From positions 3,191,001 through 3,255,000 of the forward strand of contig NC_066598.1 of assembly GCF_905475345.1 (NCBI RefSeq): DNA of 64,000 nucleotides, written 5' to 3'. This document shows positions 53,244-64,000 of this stretch, in pieces; positions within the stretch are counted from its first letter, which is position 1; each line of letters begins with the position of its first letter. The translations under genes and the position numbers were made by a program. The notes beneath the pieces are model-generated. The model did not search any database and was not told where the DNA came from. It saw only the letters and a program-made list of their open reading frames with translations. The DNA is from Vespula vulgaris. Its lineage: Eukaryota; Arthropoda; Insecta; Hymenoptera; Vespidae.

Positions 53244-56200
53244 GCATTACATATTATTTTTTTATATGAATACATATACATATATACAACTATATATAAC
53301 TATCTGAACTTTTTTCTTCCTATCCCCTTTCCTTTTTTATTCCTCCCTTATCCCACCCCCGAACCAACAGCAGAAAAATTCGTTGCGACCTTCGCACGTT
53401 AGGTTGTTCTCGTTATATCCAATTGGTAAAAATTTCTCTCCGATGATATTCGGTGTCGGGTCTGGCACGATATAACGTGTGGCATCGCACGCGCAGCACA
53501 GTCATCGCGCAGATTGCAGGAAGGCCAGGAAAAGGGGTTGGCCGCGTACACCGGGACGGGAACGGGAAAACGGAGGTTGAACTGGGTGTGAGAGTGAGGG
53601 TAGGAACAGGAGTGAGGGCGAGGGCGAGGGCGAGGGCAGGTGGAGGAAGACAGGTGGGATGGAGGGTTTAAGGGGAGGAGGTCGAACTCCTACGAGGGTA
53701 GGAGTGTGATCGGCCGATGTAGGTCAGCCGAGAGTATTGGCCCCTTTTGCCTTGACACCAATACAGGTTGTATGGATCTCGTCGGGGGCTTGGGTCGAGT
53801 TACCGATGCGCGCTTGAAATTCTATGAGGCGAATATACGCAAGTGCGCTAGCGAATTCAAGCACGTTCGAAAGATAAACGCTGATCGGCCGATCCCTATC
53901 GATGATATAACTGCTCCAAGTCCTACGTGCAGGCACGCGAGACATCTATAATATCGTTTCTTTTTTCTTTCTTTTTTCTTTTTTCTTTTTTTTTACTTTC
54001 TTTTCCTTTCCTACCTACCTACTTTTTCTTTATTTTTCTTCTTTACGATACAGTAAAGGAAAGATAGAACGAAGTGGTTATTAATGTTGTTAATGTATTT
54101 TGTTCTTCTTCTTTATCTTCAACGTATCTTTACGTATTACGATTCTATCGATAATTTTCTCTTGAAGAAATTGAAAAAATGTCATTTTATTGTCGATGTA
54201 TCGTATATTGGAACGAACAAATTGCTGGATTAGAATTTGGATAGTTAATTTGGTAAGAAAGTTAGAGTTCTGTGAACACTCGTCCTCCTTCTTCTTCGGT
54301 TTTCACTTACTTACATTTTTTTGTTATGTTTTCTTTTCCCTTTCCCTTTTCTCTTTTCTTTTCTTTTCTTTTCTTTTCTTCTCCATTTTTTTTCTTCTTC
54401 TTCTTTTTTCTTTTTTCTTCCCTTTACTACACGAACCTCTACGTCTCATCGAATACCACTGACCCACATCGGATCATTTCGCTCGAGAAGATCCCATCGA
54501 GTCGAGTTTATTCTGTCATATATCTCGCGCCTTTGTACAACGAATTCATACATTTTTTAACGATCCACGTTACATATGTTTTTTCGGCCGAATTGTGTCA
54601 AGGTTACTTGGCGCGCGATACTTTTGAAATTTTTAAAGGGAGAGACCGAGGAAAAGAGAATAAGAGAAAGAAAAAGAGGAACGAAGCAGGAGAAAAAGAG
54701 GAAAGGAGTCTTGGAACATAGACGCGAATCGCGTGTTACTACTAGCTCGCGATGAAAAGAGGTACTTTGGACTTTTCCGTAGAACCGTGTCGCTCGTCTC
54801 CTGTCTCCTTCTAACTCTTGGTTCCAGGCTTGAAAGAATTTTCAAGGACGAGATCGCAAGGGAAAACCTTTTCTCATACCCTGAGATACATCGAAATAAT
54901 AAAAGAAAAGTAAAATAAAGGACGAGAGGGTACAAGGTTTGGATTAATACCCAAACCGTTGCGCGGGATTAAAGAGGATTTGTCATAAATCAATGTCGTG
55001 CTTGCTTATTCGTGCGCGTCTTTTCTTAAAATCAATTTCGTCGTCCGTCGAAACGACGGAGAAACATAGATCGCGTTCCACATTTTAAACTTTTTAGATA
55101 GAAATGGGAAAAAAAGAAAGAGAGAGAGAGAGAGAAATACTACGACGATCGACGTCTCTTTCGACTGATAATTTCGTTCATATCCGATATCCTTTCCTTT
55201 CGACTTCTTTGACGAAAAAAAGAGAGAGAGAGAACAAATAAAAAAATGAAAAAATATATATATAAGAAATATATATATGTGTATATATATATAAAGATAA
55301 GTGAACGAGCGCGTTCGACAGAGCGAAGCAACAGATTGCAATAAATTGTAATAATCGTTGGTGAGGCTGACTAAATGGGAGAAAAGAGAAAGAGAAAGAG
55401 GAGAAGGTTAAAAGAAAACGTTAGAAGAAAAGGGAAAACGAGAGGGAAGAAGAAAAAAGACAGAGAGAAATAAAAGAGAGAGGGAAAAAAAAAAGAAATT
55501 TGTTTCAATCTCGAGGCAAGTGCAATTGCAGTTGAATCAGTGGTGCGGCTGAGTTGAATCGGTAGGAGAGGGGTGGGGAAAAGTAATGTGGAGGGGGAAA
55601 TAGTGTGAGGGGAATTTGAGGGTGAATAGAAAGGAGAAAGAGAGAAAGAGAGAAAGAGAGAGAACAAGTATTTACGGACAAAAGCGCATTTATATTTTCT
55701 CGCGAAGCTTTAGCCTCGAACGTCGTAAAACGACGCGCGCATTGTCTAACGAAAAATAAAAAAATAGAAAGAAGAAAAAAGTAGGAAAGAAGGAAAGGAG
55801 GAAGAAAAAAAGAAAGAAAAGAAAAGGAAAAAGAAAAGAAAACGTATCTTCAATTACTCTGGAGCTTAGGCGACGATGACGACGACGACGACGAAGACGA
55901 CGTATTCATGATTACAAGAGAGTACCAGTTGTGTATACGTTGAAGGATCCGCGTGACACCTGAGGCAACACTTCAACAACTGTTTTCGTCGTCTCGGATG
56001 GTTTCTTTATTTCTCATACAAAATTTCACGAATTTTCTTTCGTTCTTTTAAGTATATATTTTTTTCTTCCTTTCTATTTTCTTTTTTTTTTTGCTTCTCA
56101 TTCCTCTTGTTCTTCTTTCTTTTTTTTCTTTTTTTTTCTTTTTTATCGTAAGGTTTCTCAGCCGATTGATTCGCATAAACGATTAACCTCGAGAATTTGC

Positions 56201-56303
56201 TCGAACTGATTGCACCAAATCGGATGTTTCTGACAAAGCATCAGTCGACGAGTAAGAGAGAGAAAGAGACGGGTCAGAAAGCACGGAGTGACGAATTATG
56301 GGG

Positions 56304-56307
<4 letters not shown>

Positions 56308-56361
<54 letters not shown>
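56308..56361. repeat. (GA)n microsatellite
   Basis: About 26 GA units. Confidence 0.95.
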
Positions 56362-56364
<3 letters not shown>

Positions 56365-57903
56365 ACTTTCTTCGTGTGTCTGGAAATCGTTTCTCTGTTC
56401 CTGAGTTTCGATGTTGTAACTTTGTAACGTTCGATCGTGAAATCAAAATCATTCGGAATCATCCTGTAACGTTAAACGAGTTTACTCATCGACGAACATA
56501 CGTATATATATATATATATACATATATATCCACTGAAAAAATATATATATGTATGTATCTATATATCGTCGATCTCGTTTCATATGGCAGTATGAAAAAA
56601 TTTCAACTTCATTCAATCGGGCGTCGATCTTGTTACGTCGATCCATTTTATTTTATAACTCAACGTATATCCTCATTTCTGTTTTTTTTATTTTCTTTCT
56701 TCGAATAAATCTCCGATATCATAAATATATAATACATACGTATATAACCATTTGTCCCATTCAATATCTACAAATATCGAATTCAGTAAATGAACATAAA
56801 TTTATCAATCCATTGGCGATCATCGAGCAACACATGTATCGTTACAAAGAAATAATAGCCTATAGTAGTTTCCTACGATTAAACCTCGTTGAAGAAGAAC
56901 AAGACTGTATCGATTTGTTCCTTTAACAGGAATACCACTCGATTAATGTTTCACAAATACATGGACGCTTATTATTGGAAAATTATATCGGTTGGTAAGT
57001 TGATTTGATCGGGTGAACGGCCACATGTCCTGCCTCGTGATCAAAATGAAAAATAACGAGGAAGATAAATACACTGTGGACAAGGGTAACTGATTGCTTC
57101 CAAACAAGGAAAAGAAATCCAAATTTTTTATTATGAATTTATCTACGAAAAAAAAAAAATTAAAAAAAACAATTCGATTATCTGCAAAGATCCATCGCCT
57201 CCTTTTTTCTTTTTTTTTTTTTGTTACGTCTAAAGTACCATTTTAAATACGATCAAATACGTTCGAAGACAGGTTTTGACGGCCCTGTCCGACCGAATAA
57301 CGAGCTCGACCACTGAAAATAACCCTTTCAATATATTCCCGTCCGTCTCGATCAGAGCTATTAAATCAAAGATTTATGGAAACGTATAGAGGGAAAGGTC
57401 AACGAGGAAGTTCCTTCTAAAAGCCACAAAAGTTTTCTCTTATCGACTATTATTAAGTTTTGGCTAACGTGCTACCATTCGGGATATAACAATGAAAACG
57501 AGAAGACTGAAATCGACAAGGTAAAACGGTTATCGCCACTTAGAAATGGGAAATAATCGCAAACCTGAGCGTGTGCACTGCATTCTCTCTCTTTCTCTTT
57601 CTCTCTCTCTCTATCTATCTTCCTCTATCTGTCTTTCTCTCTCCCTTTCTCTGTTTCTCTTTGTCTTTCTCATTTGATCGCGATATACCCTTCGAAGAGG
57701 AATTATCCTTCGTCGTGACAGTTACGAAGTAATGGTATAAAGATAAGGAGTAAGTACTACTACTAATACTAATACTAAAATGCTGTTCAGCTAACTCGGA
57801 ATCCCTTCAATAGTAATCACCATCGACAAGACTTCCTATGTTATATGTCTCAAATGTTATATATCAAACATACTTTTCAAATATCCTTATCTAATCCATT
57901 TGC

Positions 57904-57905
<2 letters not shown>

Positions 57906-57939
<34 letters not shown>

Positions 57940-57940
57940 G

Positions 57941-57972
<32 letters not shown>
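57906..57972. repeat. (ATAATG)n hexanucleotide repeat
   Basis: About ten near-perfect six-base units. Confidence 0.9.
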
Positions 57973-58621
57973 GTCTATCTATTTCGTTTCTTAATTAAAT
58001 TAAATTCGTTGATACCGATAAAAGTATGTATTCATGCGTGTATTTCCTATTTCGATCTAAAAAAAAAAAAAGAAAGAAAGAAAGACAGAAAGAAAGAAAG
58101 AAAGAAAAAAAGATTACGGAAAGAAAAACTGAATATTTCATTCTATCTAACTATGTATTTTCACGTGGCGTGCAATTTTTAAGATAGCACATTAACGATA
58201 ATAACGAAAGAAAAATGTTTCCTGAAAGAATCTTTTAAAGAGGAATTTAATGAGCGAGCTTGGCGCGTCCTCGAATATCTTCGTCGGATAGTATGTGCGT
58301 TTGTGTGAGAGAGAAATTAAAGACGATGTATCGAAAAACTTTTTTTCCGATTCACAGACGTATGTGTCTGTGTGTACGTACGCGTGTATTTTCTTTTTTC
58401 CAATTTCCTTTGTTTCCTTTGCTTTTACTTTTCATCCAAAACAAACTAAACTCAAAATTCTCATCTATAAATCAAAAAGGAATATTCTCTTTTTTCTTCG
58501 AGTGGATGATAGCGAGGAGTTAAAATATGAGGAAGTAAAATATAACGAATCACTAACGTTCGCCGTTTAAGAAAACACTTCGGTCATCCGAAACGAGTCT
58601 TTATCCTATATCTTCCTCGGT

Positions 58622-58630
58622 TATATAAAT
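58622..58630 (+). promoter_or_regulatory. TATA box of an unidentified plus-strand gene
   Basis: TATATAAAT, with an initiator-like GTCAAAG at 58645-58651 and an ATG 80 bp further on that opens a short exon with a strong splice donor. Confidence 0.6.
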
Positions 58631-58710
58631 CGAAACTTTGTCTAGTCAAAGAAGCAGAGTGCTATTATCGTCTCGAGGGACTAAGAGAAACTCAGTCTCA
58701 GTCCTCGGTC

Positions 58711-58734
58711 ATGGCTGAGAAAGAAAAACTACAA
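58711..58734 (+). CDS. First coding exon of an unidentified plus-strand gene (MAEKEKLQ...)
   Basis: ATG in context CGGTCATGG opens eight codons, MAEKEKLQ, and stops exactly at GTAAGT, a consensus donor, in phase 0. The TATA box and initiator-like site lie in the correct places upstream. The product is not recognised from eight residues; the start is hydrophilic, so there is no signal peptide. One possible second exon is 59199-59284 (TTTTGCAG acceptor, TTTG/GTAAGT donor), which would continue VEGEGGGHLRALTSC in phase 0, but its own support is weak. Further exons would lie beyond it or beyond the window. Confidence 0.5.
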
Positions 58735-59065
58735 GTAAGTAAGAAAGTTCGTATCGTCGAAAGACTGATCAATTAGAAGATTAGAACGATCGAGATTGTC
58801 GAGAATCGGGATGTCCTGTTCTAACGATGTATCTAAGTACAGGAAAACGCGTTCTCGATCGTTAGAAATAGAGAAAATAATAAGAAGATAAAAAAGAGTA
58901 TAGACAAAGAGACAAAGAGACAAAGGGAAAGAGAGAGAGAGAAAGAGAGAGAGAAAAAGAGAGATAAAGATATATATATATATATACAAATACATACACA
59001 CACTTACACGTATACATAAGAAAAATACTACATAGTGTAAAGAAAAGAATATAATAAAAAAGAAA

Positions 59066-59071
<6 letters not shown>

Positions 59072-59101
<30 letters not shown>

Positions 59102-59104
59102 TTA
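59072..59104. repeat. (GATA)n microsatellite
   Basis: About eight GATA units. Confidence 0.95.
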
Positions 59105-59198
59105 GATGAAGGTAGGAAGGGAGTCCCTGAAAATGTTGGAACGAGCTAGCTCGCGAGTCCCAGTTTCCGAGGGAGACTCTCGTAACGGGGTTTTGCAG

Positions 59199-59284
59199 GT
59201 GGAGGGTGAAGGAGGCGGTCACCTCAGGGCGTTAACCTCGTGCAGCGAGCAGCACACTCGATACACCCGCACCCACCCGGTTTG
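59199..59284 (+). CDS. Candidate internal exon following MAEKEKLQ
   Basis: GC-richer 86-bp segment bounded by TTTTGCAG and GTAAGT, open in the frame required by the upstream exon and leaving two bases of a codon for the next one. The acceptor has only a short pyrimidine run and no protein family is recognised, so this is tentative. Confidence 0.25.
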
Positions 59285-62200
59285 GTAAGTCCTGCGTGGC
59301 TGCTGTGCAGCAAGAGCAAGAGGAGGGTACACGTTCGTCTCCACCCTTTAACCACCTCCTTCTATGTCTCTTTCTATCTCTCTCTCTCTCTCTTTCTCTT
59401 TCTCTCTCTCTCTCTCTCTCTACATTCACATCTACGTTCGCATTCACGTCTACGTACAAGTACATGTTCACATCTACGTCTACATTCACGTCCACGTACA
59501 CGTATACATATACACGTTCACATCTACGTACACGTATACATATACACGTTCATATCCACGTACACGTTCATGTACACGTTCATGTACACATATATACATA
59601 TACATGTTCATATTTACGTAGACATTCACGTACACGTATAAATATACACGTTCACATCCATGTATACATAAACGTACATATATAGAGGTGTACACGTATA
59701 CGTATAAATACACCTATATATATATGTATATATTCTCTATCTATACTAACACAACACACATATAAATTTCCTCCTATGGCAATAAGAAAGTCCTATATCT
59801 ATAGTATCTGCTAACTACAAGCAACGACCTAGGCTATGTTACAGTAGCTTCACTTACGATCCAAACTACTGTACTATATAACATAATCGCCACACCGTAG
59901 CGAGCTACCCTGAGTTATGTAATCGGCTCGGCCTAGCTTTCTCTAACAAACTCGTAATAATTAATAATAATCCGAATTATTGTTATATTATGTTATTTAT
60001 CATCGATCATCTCCAATATCTTCTCGATCTTTATCGATCTTTCTGAAATGTTTAACTGAAAAATTAAAAATTAAATAGTAATAATATTGAAATCATCAGA
60101 AATATTTTGCGTTGCTTTAACGATCACGGACGATTGAACGATCATTAATGATTTAGAGTTTATCTTTGAAAGTAATATATATATATATATTGTAGTCGTG
60201 GGAAGGACATATCACGAACAATATCTCGATCGATCGAGTTAACACTAATAAAGATCGTTTAGCTTTAAAATCCAGATGAGATGTCCGAGCGATGAATAAT
60301 CCGAACGGTAGCGTGAAGTTTTAAATAGACGATAGAAGAACAATCCTGGGATATCAAAGAACTTCGGACGAAGTTTGTCCCTTTTTTTTTTTTCTTTTTC
60401 TTTTTCTTTCTTCTTTCTTTTTTTTTTATTCTCACGAACACGTAGAGTAGATAAGTACTTACTTATCTACGTGTTCGTTGAGTTCCTTCGAGACCATACT
60501 AGTACCTTTCCGTTTAAAGAAAATTGTAAATTCAAAGGAAATAAGGAGAAAGAGAAAAGGGAGTAAAGGAAGAAGGAGCAAAGAAAAAGAAGGAAGGAAA
60601 GAAAGAAAGAAAGAAAGAAAGAAATAAAGAAAAATTCTTGTACCGAAGGAAGAATCGAGGGACGAGGCCAAATCGATGTAGGGCCGCCTAGAAGAAGAAA
60701 ATGCGATGTCGAGGCCATTCCGAAGTAGGAACGGAAAAGGATTAAGGTCACTAGAGTCAAAGTCGATTAAAAGGTGTTCTCTATAATTAATATGATGTAC
60801 GTTTATAGGGAAATCAGGGGGAAATACGTTCGATTTAGAAACTACTCGAAAATTCATACTTTCTAGGCCGAGAATCTTTTTCATATACTTTTCTTTTTTT
60901 TTTTTTTCTTTATTTCTTTTGATGAAATTCAAAGATATTTTTTTTTATAGGAACACAGCGAAATCTCATCGAGAAGGATGATAGATTAAAAGAAAAAGTT
61001 CATCGTAAATTGTTTAATTTCGATTTGTTTTAAATCCAATGACGATAGGTCGACGATAACTTGAGAATAACGATACGAGATAAACGCGGATAAATTGAAG
61101 TGAAATTTCAATTTGGTAAGCGTCATATGAAATTATTCAAGTTAAGATATCGAGTAAAAGGAAAAAAAGAAGGGGGAAAGAGAAACGAAAAGAGAGAAAG
61201 GAAGAAAGAAAAAGTAAGAAATTTTAGAATCGTGCGAACGAAATGAATCACGCTCGAAATGAGCTGAGGTATCGTTAGACCGATGATCGACTATGAAGCG
61301 AGTAGGTACATAATTCGATTTGCCGTGTTGTTAGTCCAGAATCTCGAGATCGCTGCCAATTTCCATTTCAAAGCGAATGAGAAGCAAAGCTTTCGTTGTG
61401 TAGGTAGGATCTCATCCAATATCGATGTGTATACGTTTCTGCGGCCTACACTAACATATATACTCACGTACGTTTATATAAACATATATATATATATACA
61501 TACATACATACATATATATACATATATATATATTATATATATTAAATATAGTACAAAATGCAACGTGCCTATACTCGTAACGATTTTAAAACAAAATTTG
61601 TCATTGGTTGATTAAACGATGATGAATCTTTATTCTTTAACCCTATCTAAACGTGATTAATACCACGAAAAAATCTTCTAATTATTATATCATAAAAATA
61701 TGAAAAAGAATAGAGATCAACGAAGAAGATGATTAAAGAACGAAACAATCTCGATCTCTCTCTCTTTTTCTCTCTCTCTCTCATTGTCATCATCGAACTT
61801 CACGTACTCGATCCACGACGAATTTCTAAACAGGACGAACTCCGTTTTGTACGGAATTGCTAGGCGAGGTAAATAAATGAAACTGCAGCACGCCTCGAAT
61901 CGATTTTCGACGATAGACGACGAGGACTCTGAGGCTGAGGCCGTGACAAACGGTGTCACGCTTCTTTCGTTACTTCACGATTAACCTGTCACTTTAACCG
62001 AGAACCATCGGTTGACATCAACCCACGACAACTTACGGCGTTGTTTTTTCTTATCTTTTTCTTTTCTTCTCTTCTTTCTTTTCTTTTCTTTCCTTTTCTT
62101 TATTTTTTATTTTTCTTTCTCTTTTTCTTTTTCTTTTCTTTTTTTTTCTTTCTCACTCCATTGTTACGCGACCGTGTTAATGAATCAATAAATAAATATT

Positions 62201-64000
62201 CATTATGTATTATCGAATGTATTTCTTTCGCAATGATCACCCAGTTGTTAATCGATTAATCAGACGGTCAACAAAGATGTTTATCCAGTTACGCAAAAGA
62301 TGCAGTATTATCGAAAAATATGTCTACGTATCGAGTTCGAAAATATTTTATTACGTACGTACAATACTACGCGTATATCGTCGCACACATGCCATACGTT
62401 GCACTAGCGCATGCACGCGATAGCTTTCATACATCTTTCGATTTCATTTTCGAACTATTCGATCTTCCTTTGTATAAATCCTTAAGAATTATTTAACGAA
62501 AGGAAAGCCAACAAAAAGTAAGAAATAAAAGAACGTTATCGTCTCGCCTATTTTCTTTTTATTTTTTATTTTTTATTTTTTATTTTTTATTTCTCTTTTC
62601 CTTTTTTTTTTTTATTCTACCTCGACGATCTCGATCTAGAAAAAACAAATCTTTGGATCGATGATATGGAGAAAATTGTTGTATTATTTCTTTCACGATT
62701 TTCACAAGGTTATTTGGATTCGTTCGATTTTTTTTTCTTCTTTTTAAATATGTCTACGACCATGACGGTTTAACTTATATTAAGAGAAAACATTCGTGCT
62801 TTTAGATGTAAGATTGTAAGAAATAGGTTTGCTTTTATTGAAGTTTCTTAACTTTGAATTCGAAAGCACGAGAGCTTCCGGACGTGCTTAAAGTACTTTA
62901 AGGAGGAAAGATTGAAAGTGGAATGTGAATTCTGTTTAGTTTGCCCGGTGTTCGGATCTGTTTGAATCAAGGAAAGAGGAATTCAAAAGAGGAGGAAGGA
63001 ATTTTTGGGAAAGGAAAAAAAAAGAAAGAAAGAAGAAAAGAGAAATAGAAAAAAATATATATATAGTAAGAAAACAATCGTGTTAGAAACCGTCCCCCGT
63101 GGTGAATACATTATTAGTTGTCGAAGAATTTAGCCTCGAGTTCGAATATAATATATTCTCTTACGAAACCATTTCATTTCTCTTTTGAATGCTGACACTT
63201 GTAAAAACGTTGTCAACAATGCAAATGCAGACTCGAGGCACGTGCTAACGTGACCATAACAAGTTTGTCCATTTTAAAATGGACGAACGGAAGAGTAATC
63301 GTTCCTTTTATCGAACATCGGACGAAGAAAACAAAAAAAAATTGCACAATTATTCGACAAAAAAGAAGAGAGCAAAAGAAGAAAAAAAGGAAAGAAAAAA
63401 ATACAATAAATCGATCTGGAAAAGATTTTGCGAATGAAGGAGAAAGAAAAAATCTTTTTTGTAACAATTATCTATCACTTGTAAAGAGAGTAATTATTTC
63501 AATAATTGGATGAATCGAAAAAGTCGAAAAATGTCAGGCAGATAGCATCGAAAAATAATCGTTCACGAGCTTCTTTTAATCGGGATTCAAAGTGAGCACG
63601 AAGTACGAGAAAAATGGTAGGGGTTATCTCCGGAATTCATTCTCAAGAGGAGGAATAAATCGAACGTTTTATTTTTTTTCTCTTTCTCTCTCTTTTTTTT
63701 TTTCTTTTCGTGCGAAAGCCTCCAGTGTCGTATCATCTGTTTAAAGATAAGATCAGAAAATAAAGATAAGGAAATAATGATTGGAATCGAAGGAGTCATT
63801 CGATTAGTACAAATAATTTCGAATCGATTTGGCAAACATGATTTTTTTTCGAATTCGATTAAGTCGATTTGTTTTTGCAGAAAGAAGAAAGAGAAAAGAA
63901 AGATTTCGAAAAAGATCATTCGAGTTATTGGGAAATAAATAAATTGGAGTAATTTCTCGAATGAAAAATGTAACATTGCTAATTGTTAAAAAAGAAAAAA
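59285..64000. other. Right end, no supportable gene
   Basis: A degenerate minisatellite at 59425-59700, then AT-rich DNA with purine and pyrimidine tracts. A minus-strand frame at 61717-61959 reads less repetitively than most but has no ATG and no family match. Confidence 0.5.
59425..59700. repeat. Degenerate TACACGT-type minisatellite
   Basis: Roughly 6-bp alternating units (ACGTAC, ACGTTC, ATATAC) arranged in higher-order copies of about 34 bp, best seen between 59490 and 59570. All six frames stay open over part of it, giving false reading frames. Confidence 0.8.

Larger units (their letters stand above)
38527..58621. other. 20 kb with no firmly supported coding exon
   Basis: Presumably upstream intron or 5' flank of the receptor. 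Most open frames translate CT, GA, T or TA tracts. GC-richer, non-repetitive blocks are at about 39543-39735, 48225-48400, 49655-49900, 50960-51160, 51655-51960 and 53400-53950. I looked for the receptor TM1/TM2 exon on the minus strand and did not find it. Confidence 0.5.

Noticed and set aside
53640..53951. Plus-strand 103-aa frame in the GC-rich island
   Set aside because: No domain, no splice support, and an equally open opposite strand; kept only as part of the island finding.
61717..61959. Minus-strand 80-aa frame considered as a receptor N-terminus
   Set aside because: No ATG in frame, ends in a GA repeat, and no transmembrane segment or clear donor.
1..64000. CRISPR arrays, bacterial operons, tRNA or rRNA genes, transposase or retroviral genes
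   Set aside because: None seen. Regular repeats are simple microsatellites, and no tRNA B-box context or mobile-element protein motif was recognised by eye.

Overview
The window is AT-rich eukaryotic DNA with spliceosomal introns, dense (GA)n, (TA)n, (AAT)n and poly-T microsatellites, seven-helix insect odorant receptors (7tm_6 family), delta-class glutathione S-transferases and a cuticle-type secreted protein. It is an insect nuclear genome. The odorant-receptor style (C-terminal SYFTLLR preceded by AGGF..SL.TF) and the microsatellite density suggest a hymenopteran, perhaps a wasp, but I cannot name the species.

Left region (1-15.4 kb): two delta-class GST genes on the plus strand (113-532, 5'-truncated by the window edge; 6264-7294, complete) are interleaved with four complete six-exon odorant receptor genes on the minus strand (1444-3238, 7989-9658, 10493-12439, 13256-15370). 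I could join all OR exons by GT-AG sites with consistent phases, giving 404, 404, 411 and 399 residues. The order GST> <OR, GST> <OR, <OR, <OR suggests duplication of a GST/OR pair followed by tandem duplication of the OR alone.

Middle region (15.4-38.5 kb): about 10 kb of simple-repeat-rich DNA with no gene I can support, then a minus-strand rhodopsin-family neuropeptide receptor, most like the SIFamide receptor. Its last coding exon (25561-26356, TM4 to C-terminus) and a TM3 exon (38427-38526) are separated by a 12-kb intron. The TM1/TM2 and N-terminal exons were not found. Inside this intron sit two small secreted-protein genes facing each other. Both begin with a four-codon MFKL exon about 90 bp downstream of a TATA box: a proline-rich protein on the plus strand (29526-30863, with an apparent GC-AG intron) and an alanine/valine/proline-rich cuticle-type protein on the minus strand (33022-34447).

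Right region (38.5-64 kb): mostly non-coding, with long pyrimidine/purine tracts. It is probably further receptor intron or upstream sequence, punctuated by a few GC-rich, non-repetitive blocks that may be regulatory elements or non-coding exons. One well-formed plus-strand gene start is visible at 58622-58734 (TATA box, ATG, eight codons, strong GTAAGT donor). Its continuation is uncertain; one candidate second exon lies at 59199-59284.

The GSTs would conjugate glutathione to xenobiotics or odorants and the ORs would act in antennal neurons. A shared chemosensory role is possible but is only inferred from position.
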